Positions 1 to 2,914 of a stretch of DNA of 5,469 nucleotides are shown one piece after another. Each line of letters opens with the position of its first letter. The first letter of the stretch is position 1. The notes beneath the pieces were generated by a model. The model did not search any database, was not told the origin of the DNA, and saw only the letters and a list, made by a program, of their open reading frames with translations. The DNA comes from an uncultured Collinsella sp. (GTDB taxonomy: Bacteria; Actinomycetota; Coriobacteriia; Coriobacteriales; Coriobacteriaceae): positions 1 to 5,469 of the forward strand of contig CABSMV010000115.1 in the NCBI GenBank assembly GCA_902478935.1. Reading direction: 5' to 3'. Position numbers and translations under genes: made by a program.

Positions 1-302
1 GGCCCTTGCGGCCTAGTCGCTATTATGGGCGTCCAAGATTTGGGGCGCAGTTCAGACGCAAGCAAAGTGGGCTTTTTAGTTTTAGTGATCGTGCCAGAGG
101 AGTTGATTTCAGCCAGCTTGGCCTGCATTGCAGCCTTAGCTTCTGTTTTAGTCTTGCAACGAACTGTATAAGTTGGGGATCGTTTGTAGCGCCCCGTCTT
201 AGGGTCCTTGACTCCAAGGGAAAAATAATAGCGATAGGTGTTAGGTGATCTCTTGTCTTTCCAACACGTGCCTCTTCCGCTAATTAGTGGCTGTTCTGAC
301 AT
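1..302 (-). CDS. Integrase-like protein, N-terminal fragment running off the left edge
   Basis: About 100 codons are open from an ATG at 302 to the window edge, with no stop. A good Shine-Dalgarno (GGAG at 310-313, 7 bases before the ATG) supports the start. The protein begins MSEQPLISGRGTCWKDK. It continues with an aromatic and basic stretch (YRYYFSLGVKDPKTGRYKR) and then CKTKTEAKAAMQAKLAEIN. This Trp, basic beta-strand, 'TKxEAxAAxxxxxxEI' order is typical of the arm-type DNA-binding domain at the N-terminus of phage and ICE tyrosine recombinases. The catalytic domain (R..HxxR..Y) would lie outside the window, so the assignment rests on this domain and on the tRNA attachment site 190 bases away. 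The residues after about 75 (KKPTLLASELRPKSW) do not clearly resemble the core-binding domain that usually follows, so a divergent family or a decayed gene is possible. A weak promoter candidate lies upstream (TTTACA and TAGCTA on the minus strand, 19-base spacing). Confidence 0.55.
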   Translation of the reverse strand, partial: MSEQPLISGRGTCWKDKRSPNTYRYYFSLGVKDPKTGRYKRSPTYTVRCKTKTEAKAAMQAKLAEINSSGTITKTKKPTLLASELRPKSWTPIIATRPQG

Positions 303-494
303 CTTTGCGCTCCGTTTCTTTGAATAGTTTTCAACAATTCATTGAGTGCAGTTTAGCTAAAGCTGTTAGTAATATGTTTGTAAAAGCGTAGGCGCAGCTA
401 CCGGAGGCAAAAGACACAAACTGCTATGTTTATCTGCGGTTATATGATGTTCAATGATGCTTGATGAATGGTAGGGGGTAGCATTAAATCATAT
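303..494. other. AT-rich stretch without a convincing gene
   Basis: No reading frame here has a plausible start and ribosome site; the best on the plus strand is 12 codons from 425. The region lies between the integrase-like start and the attachment site, where promoter and recombination accessory sites of an element usually lie. Two patterns are visible. One is a perfect 10-base palindrome at 352-361 (TTTAGCTAAA). The other is a set of three near-repeats beginning ATGA at 10-base spacing (444, 454, 464). A function for either is only inference. Confidence 0.5.
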
Positions 495-539
495 CTCCTA
501 AAGCGGGTGTCGACGGTTCGAATCCGCCCGGGGGCACCA
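495..539 (+). pseudogene. 3' half of tRNA-Arg(CCT), attachment-site remnant
   Basis: The sequence maps base for base onto tRNA positions 32-76. It has an anticodon loop CTCCTAA at 495-501 with anticodon CCT at 497-499, then AGCGG as the 3' strand of the anticodon stem (502-506). A 5-base variable loop GTGTC follows (507-511), then a T arm GACGG-TTCGAAT-CCGCC (512-528), acceptor strand CGGGGGC (529-535), discriminator A and CCA (537-539). The T stem has one A-C mismatch. No 5' half exists: the five bases before the loop do not pair with AGCGG, and no GCCCCCG acceptor strand is present upstream. Homology therefore starts at the anticodon loop, where tyrosine recombinases commonly cross over. 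A processed, functional tRNA cannot be made from this copy. The Arg(CCT) identity is read from the loop and would be settled by finding the intact gene. Confidence 0.75.
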
Positions 540-548
540 GAGGAATAT
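517..548 (+). repeat. Direct repeat copy 1 (tRNA T-loop to post-CCA), 32 bases
   Basis: This block runs from the T loop (TTCGAAT) through the acceptor strand and CCA and on into AGAGGAATAT. It is identical over 32 bases to 648-679. The repeat extends 9 bases beyond the CCA, so it is not just two tRNAs sharing a conserved arm; the shared flank implies duplication of one locus. Confidence 0.9.
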
Positions 549-549
549 G

Positions 550-583
550 ACGGCGTCGCGAGAGCGGCGCCGTTTCTGGTTTG
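550..583 (+). terminator. Hairpin terminator after the first tRNA-Arg 3' end
   Basis: A 10-base-pair stem (550-559 with 564-573, one G-T pair) closes on a GAGA tetraloop at 560-563. It is followed by the T-rich TTTCTGGTTT, which fits a rho-independent terminator for plus-strand tRNA transcription. It lies 10 bases after the CCA. With the tRNA 5' half missing here, it probably no longer ends a tRNA transcript, but it may stop read-through out of the element. Confidence 0.65.
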
Positions 584-620
584 TGGGGACCGCCGGCGGA
601 TTCGGGCCGTCGACACCCGC
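584..620 (-). repeat. Degenerate inverted copy of the tRNA-Arg 3' half
   Basis: Read on the minus strand, 584-620 aligns without gaps to 503-539 at 31 of 37 positions. A perfect 14-base inverted match pairs 607-620 with 503-516, and 597-620 matches 503-526 at 22 of 24. The minus strand keeps the T stem GACGG/CCGCC and ends in CCA, but its loop is CCCGAAT and its acceptor strand has drifted. It is a tRNA-derived relic in the opposite orientation, or a chance product of DNA rearrangement at the attachment site. A folded inverted pair could also form a cruciform or a long RNA hairpin. Confidence 0.6.
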
Positions 621-647
621 GTCACCAATTTCCCCGCGGGGGGAGTT

Positions 648-679
648 TTCGAATCCGCCCGGGGGCACCAGAGGAATAT
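648..679 (+). repeat. Direct repeat copy 2 (second tRNA-Arg 3' end, putative att scar)
   Basis: This block is identical over 32 bases to 517-548. Only the T loop, 3' T-stem strand, acceptor strand, CCA and downstream flank are preserved. The bases before it (GAGTT) cannot pair with CCGCC, so no T arm forms and this is not a tRNA gene. The shorter homology compared with copy 1 suggests an older or differently trimmed recombination event at the same tRNA. Confidence 0.85.
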
Positions 680-680
680 C

Positions 681-709
681 GAGCCCGGTACCGCTACGGT
701 GCCGGGCTC
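681..709 (+). terminator. Long hairpin after the second tRNA-Arg 3' end
   Basis: A 12-base-pair stem (681-692 with 698-709, one G-T pair) closes on the loop GCTAC. The flanking CCAGAG (668-673) and CTCTGG (709-714) can extend pairing around an internal bulge. No real T tract follows (CTCTGGTTCAT), so it may be a weak terminator or a processing stem. Its position after the CCA parallels the hairpin at 550-573. Confidence 0.45.
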
Positions 710-728
710 CTCTGGTTCATGTCATGTC

Positions 729-768
729 AAAAACGAAGCGCCCGCTTGCTGGGGAAGCAAGCGGGCGC
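729..768 (-). terminator. Rho-independent terminator of the kinase operon
   Basis: A perfect 13-base-pair stem (738-750 with 756-768) closes on a 5-base loop. On the minus strand it is followed by TTCGTTTTT (737-729). It lies 53 bases after the pknB stop codon and faces the correct way to end that transcript. It marks the end of the minus-strand operon and separates it from the tRNA-derived junction. Confidence 0.9.
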
Positions 769-820
769 CTGTGAGCGAATATGTTTGCGGCGAGAGCCGT
801 GATGAGCGGTAGGGTGGCGG

Positions 821-2782
821 CTAGTTGGTCGTACCGGAATCGTCACCCGTGCCCGAGCCAGAGCCCGAACCCGAGCCAGAAAGTGCGACCGTCAGCGTAA
901 TCGTGCTGTCGGTGGACTGCTTGCCGGTGGGGGAGACGCCCGTAACGGTGGCATCCTCGTTACCGCTCACGGGATTGCCGTTCTGGTCACAGAAGCCGAT
1001 GTTATAGAAACCGGCGTTGTTGAGCGCGGTAACGGCGGCGGAAATGCTCTTGCCGTACAGGTTGCCCGGAACACTGGCCTTGCCGGACTTCTTGGCAATG
1101 ACGACGGTAATCGTGGCGCCGGGCTTCTGCTTGCCACTGGGGTTCCAGCTGATCACGGTGCCCTCGGTAACCGAGTCGTTCTCCTGGTAGCTAACGTCGA
1201 CGCCAAAGCCTGCCATATCGAGGGCGTTGCGCGCCTGGGCCTCGGTCATGTCGGTCAGATCGGGGACGGACGTGGTATCCGGGCCGCTCGAGACCTTGTA
1301 CGAGATGGTCGTGCCCTTCGCGACTTCCTTACCGGCTTCGGTGCCCTGCTCAAAGACCTGGCCCTCATCGGCCTCGTTGGCCTCCTCGGAGGCGTTGCCC
1401 TTCAGGCCAACGCTTGCCAGCGCGGCCTCGGCCTGGTCCTTGGTCAGGCCGACAAGCCGGGGAACCTCAACCTTCTCGGAGGGCTTGGGACCCTTGGAGA
1501 TTACCAGGTTCACCTTGGTGCCCTTGGCCTTCTTGGTGTTGCCGTTGGGCGTCTGCTCGGCGACCTTGCCCTCGTCGACATCGTCGTTGTAGCTTTGGTC
1601 GATGGTGCCGACCTCGAGGCCGGCTTCCTTGATCAGCTCGACGGCAGTCTGCTGGTCCTTGCCCAGCACATCGGGCACGGTGACCTGCTCGCCGCCAAAG
1701 AGTCCTGTGGCAAAGGCCACCACGATGCCGATGACGGCAACGGCTGCCACCACGGCGGCGATGATCTTGTTCTTGTTGGATTTGGGCTTTTCGACCTCGT
1801 AGGAGCCGGTGGAGCCCGAAACCGAGCTACGGGCGGTATTCTGGCCGCTCACGCCCGAGACGGGACGCACCATGGCGCGCGTTTGATCGGAAAGCTCGCG
1901 AGTCTTGGTGGCGCCCAGCTCACCGGGGGCACCGATGATGCGCGTGGGCTCCGAGACGTTGACGGCACGGCCCGACAGGTAGCTATTGAGCACCTGACGA
2001 AGCTCGTCGGCGGTCTGGAAGCGGTTTGCCGGGTCCTTCTCCATGCACTTGAGGATGATGCGCTCAAGGTCGGCGTCGACACCGGAGTTGATCTGGCTCG
2101 GCGGAATAGGCAACTCGTTGACTTGCTTGAGTGCGACCGAGATGGCGTCGTCACCGTCAAAGGGAACGCGGCCGGTGGCGCACTCGTACATCACGACGCC
2201 CAGCGAGTAGATATCCGAGGTGGGGCCGAGGTCCTGACCGCGGGTCTGCTCGGGGCTGACGTAGTGGGCGGTTCCCAGCACGTTGTTGTCTTGCGTGAGG
2301 TGGCTGTTCTTGGCGCGCGCGATGCCAAAGTCCATCACCTTGATGTTGCCGTCGGGCAGCACCATGATGTTCTGCGGCTTAATGTCGCGGTGGATGATCT
2401 CGTGCTTGTGGGCGACCGAAAGCGCAGAGCTGATCTGCGAGCCGATCTGGGCGACCTTCTTGGGGTCGAGGGCGCCGTGGCTCTTGATGCCGCTCTTAAG
2501 GTCGGTGCCGCGCAGGTACTCCATGACGATGTAATAGGTGTCGCCGTCCTTGCCCCAATCGTAGACGCCCACGATATAGGGGGAGGAGAGACCGGCTGCT
2601 GCCTGGGCCTCCTGCTTAAAGCGTGCGGCGAAGGTTGCGTCGCCAGCATACTGCGGCAGCATGATCTTGACGGCTACCGTGCGGTCGAGGACCTGGTCCT
2701 GTGCACGGTAGACGGTCGCCATGCCGCCTGTTCCCACCTTATCCTTGAGGAGGTATCTTCCCCCGAGGACCCTCTGTTCCAT
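821..2782 (-). CDS. pknB: PASTA-domain Ser/Thr protein kinase (PknB/StkP type)
   Basis: This is a membrane-bound Hanks-type kinase that controls peptidoglycan synthesis and division. The chosen ATG at 2782 (653 aa) has AGGAG five bases upstream. An in-frame ATG at 2797 lacks a good ribosome site. The kinase domain spans about 8-270 in this numbering: Gly loop GTGGMATV (17-24), ATP-binding Lys in VAVK (39), catalytic HRDIKPQN (Asp 133), DFG (151-153) and activation segment GTAHYVSPEQ (171-180). A Ser/Thr-rich juxtamembrane stretch leads to one hydrophobic helix (about 339-363). Four extracellular PASTA repeats follow (about 367-432, 437-501, 502-564, 568-634), and the protein ends in a Gly-Ser tail. 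PASTA repeats in this family bind muropeptides or lipid II. The gene lies 132 bases downstream of the SEDS-PBP fusion and before a terminator. All catalytic residues appear intact. Confidence 0.96.
   Translation of the reverse strand: MEQRVLGGRYLLKDKVGTGGMATVYRAQDQVLDRTVAVKIMLPQYAGDATFAARFKQEAQAAAGLSSPYIVGVYDWGKDGDTYYIVMEYLRGTDLKSGIKSHGALDPKKVAQIGSQISSALSVAHKHEIIHRDIKPQNIMVLPDGNIKVMDFGIARAKNSHLTQDNNVLGTAHYVSPEQTRGQDLGPTSDIYSLGVVMYECATGRVPFDGDDAISVALKQVNELPIPPSQINSGVDADLERIILKCMEKDPANRFQTADELRQVLNSYLSGRAVNVSEPTRIIGAPGELGATKTRELSDQTRAMVRPVSGVSGQNTARSSVSGSTGSYEVEKPKSNKNKIIAAVVAAVAVIGIVVAFATGLFGGEQVTVPDVLGKDQQTAVELIKEAGLEVGTIDQSYNDDVDEGKVAEQTPNGNTKKAKGTKVNLVISKGPKPSEKVEVPRLVGLTKDQAEAALASVGLKGNASEEANEADEGQVFEQGTEAGKEVAKGTTISYKVSSGPDTTSVPDLTDMTEAQARNALDMAGFGVDVSYQENDSVTEGTVISWNPSGKQKPGATITVVIAKKSGKASVPGNLYGKSISAAVTALNNAGFYNIGFCDQNGNPVSGNEDATVTGVSPTGKQSTDSTITLTVALSGSGSGSGSGTGDDSGTTN
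855..881. repeat. Hexamer-like low-complexity tract encoding the Gly-Ser tail
   Basis: Imperfect 6-base units (GAGCCA, GAGCCC, GAACCC, GAGCCA) run in tandem near the 3' end of pknB. On the coding strand they specify repeated Gly-Ser. The unit length is a multiple of three, so slippage would change the tail length without breaking the frame. Confidence 0.6.
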
Positions 2783-2787
2783 TCCTG

Positions 2788-2792
2788 CTCCT
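2788..2792 (-). promoter_or_regulatory. Ribosome binding site that decides the pknB start
   Basis: AGGAG on the minus strand lies 5 bases before the ATG at 2782. It falls inside the longer possible frame starting at 2797, whose own upstream region has only a weak GAG. The shorter start is therefore preferred. Confidence 0.7.
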
Positions 2793-2852
2793 AACATAAC
2801 TATTCGCTCAACGATGTGTGTAGTACCTACGATGTGGCCGCTGGGGCCGTGT

Positions 2853-2888
2853 GGCGCGTTGCCGCTAACTCTTAGGCCGCGGCGCGCC
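2853..2888 (-). other. GC-rich stem-loop in the gap between the fusion gene and pknB
   Basis: Two 5-base-pair helices, GGCGC with GCGCC and GCCGC with GCGGC, are separated by a one-sided 3-base bulge and closed by a 13-base loop (2866-2878). The structure follows the fusion-gene stop by about 27 bases. No T tract follows on the minus strand, so it is not a classic terminator. An attenuator, an RNase processing stem or an mRNA-stabilising element is possible. Confidence 0.4.
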
Positions 2889-2914
2889 TCGGGTGTCCGA
2901 TTCGATCATGGGCA

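Larger units (their letters stand above)
1..539. mobile_element. Right end of an integrated genetic element (genomic island or ICE/prophage)
   Basis: The stretch combines an integrase-like gene, low GC content (21, 26 and 24 G or C per 60 bases at 301-360, 361-420 and 421-480) and a tRNA 3' half at its right border. Immediately to the right GC rises to 40 of 60 (541-600 and 601-660), matching the chromosomal genes. By analogy with tRNA-targeted elements, the intact tRNA-Arg gene and the other attachment site should lie to the left, beyond the window. The element's identity and size cannot be judged from what is visible. Confidence 0.5.

Noticed and set aside
6..248. Plus-strand 80-codon frame at the left edge
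   Set aside because: The opposite strand carries a frame with a good ribosome site and an integrase-like domain. The plus frame has no such support.
495..539. tmRNA 3' end
   Set aside because: The acceptor strand CGGGGGC and the clear CTCCTAA anticodon loop fit an Arg tRNA. tmRNA would pair a GGGGCTG-like 5' end and has no anticodon loop.
440..628. Minus-strand frame giving a GRIRTVDTRF-like peptide
   Set aside because: This peptide is the usual spurious translation of a tRNA T arm and acceptor end read in reverse. It overlaps the tRNA-Arg remnant and its inverted copy.
595..670. A complete second tRNA ending at the CCA at 668-670
   Set aside because: The 5 bases before the T loop do not pair with CCGCC. 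No acceptor 5' strand complementary to CGGGGGC lies at the right distance, so only the 3' end is tRNA-derived.
517..679. CRISPR array
   Set aside because: There are only two identical direct copies, with tRNA-derived sequence and unlike hairpin flanks. There is no regular spacer series and no cas gene.
468..812. Plus-strand frame of 114 codons across the junction and terminators
   Set aside because: It translates tRNA-derived repeats and three hairpins. It has no ribosome site or domain, and the repeated peptide is explained by the DNA repeats.
1595..2794. Long open frame on the plus strand (399 codons) opposite the kinase domain
   Set aside because: It lies entirely antisense to the kinase, whose motifs are unmistakable. 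The translation is rich in D, G, V, A and L with no domain, as expected for the mirror frame of a GC-rich gene.
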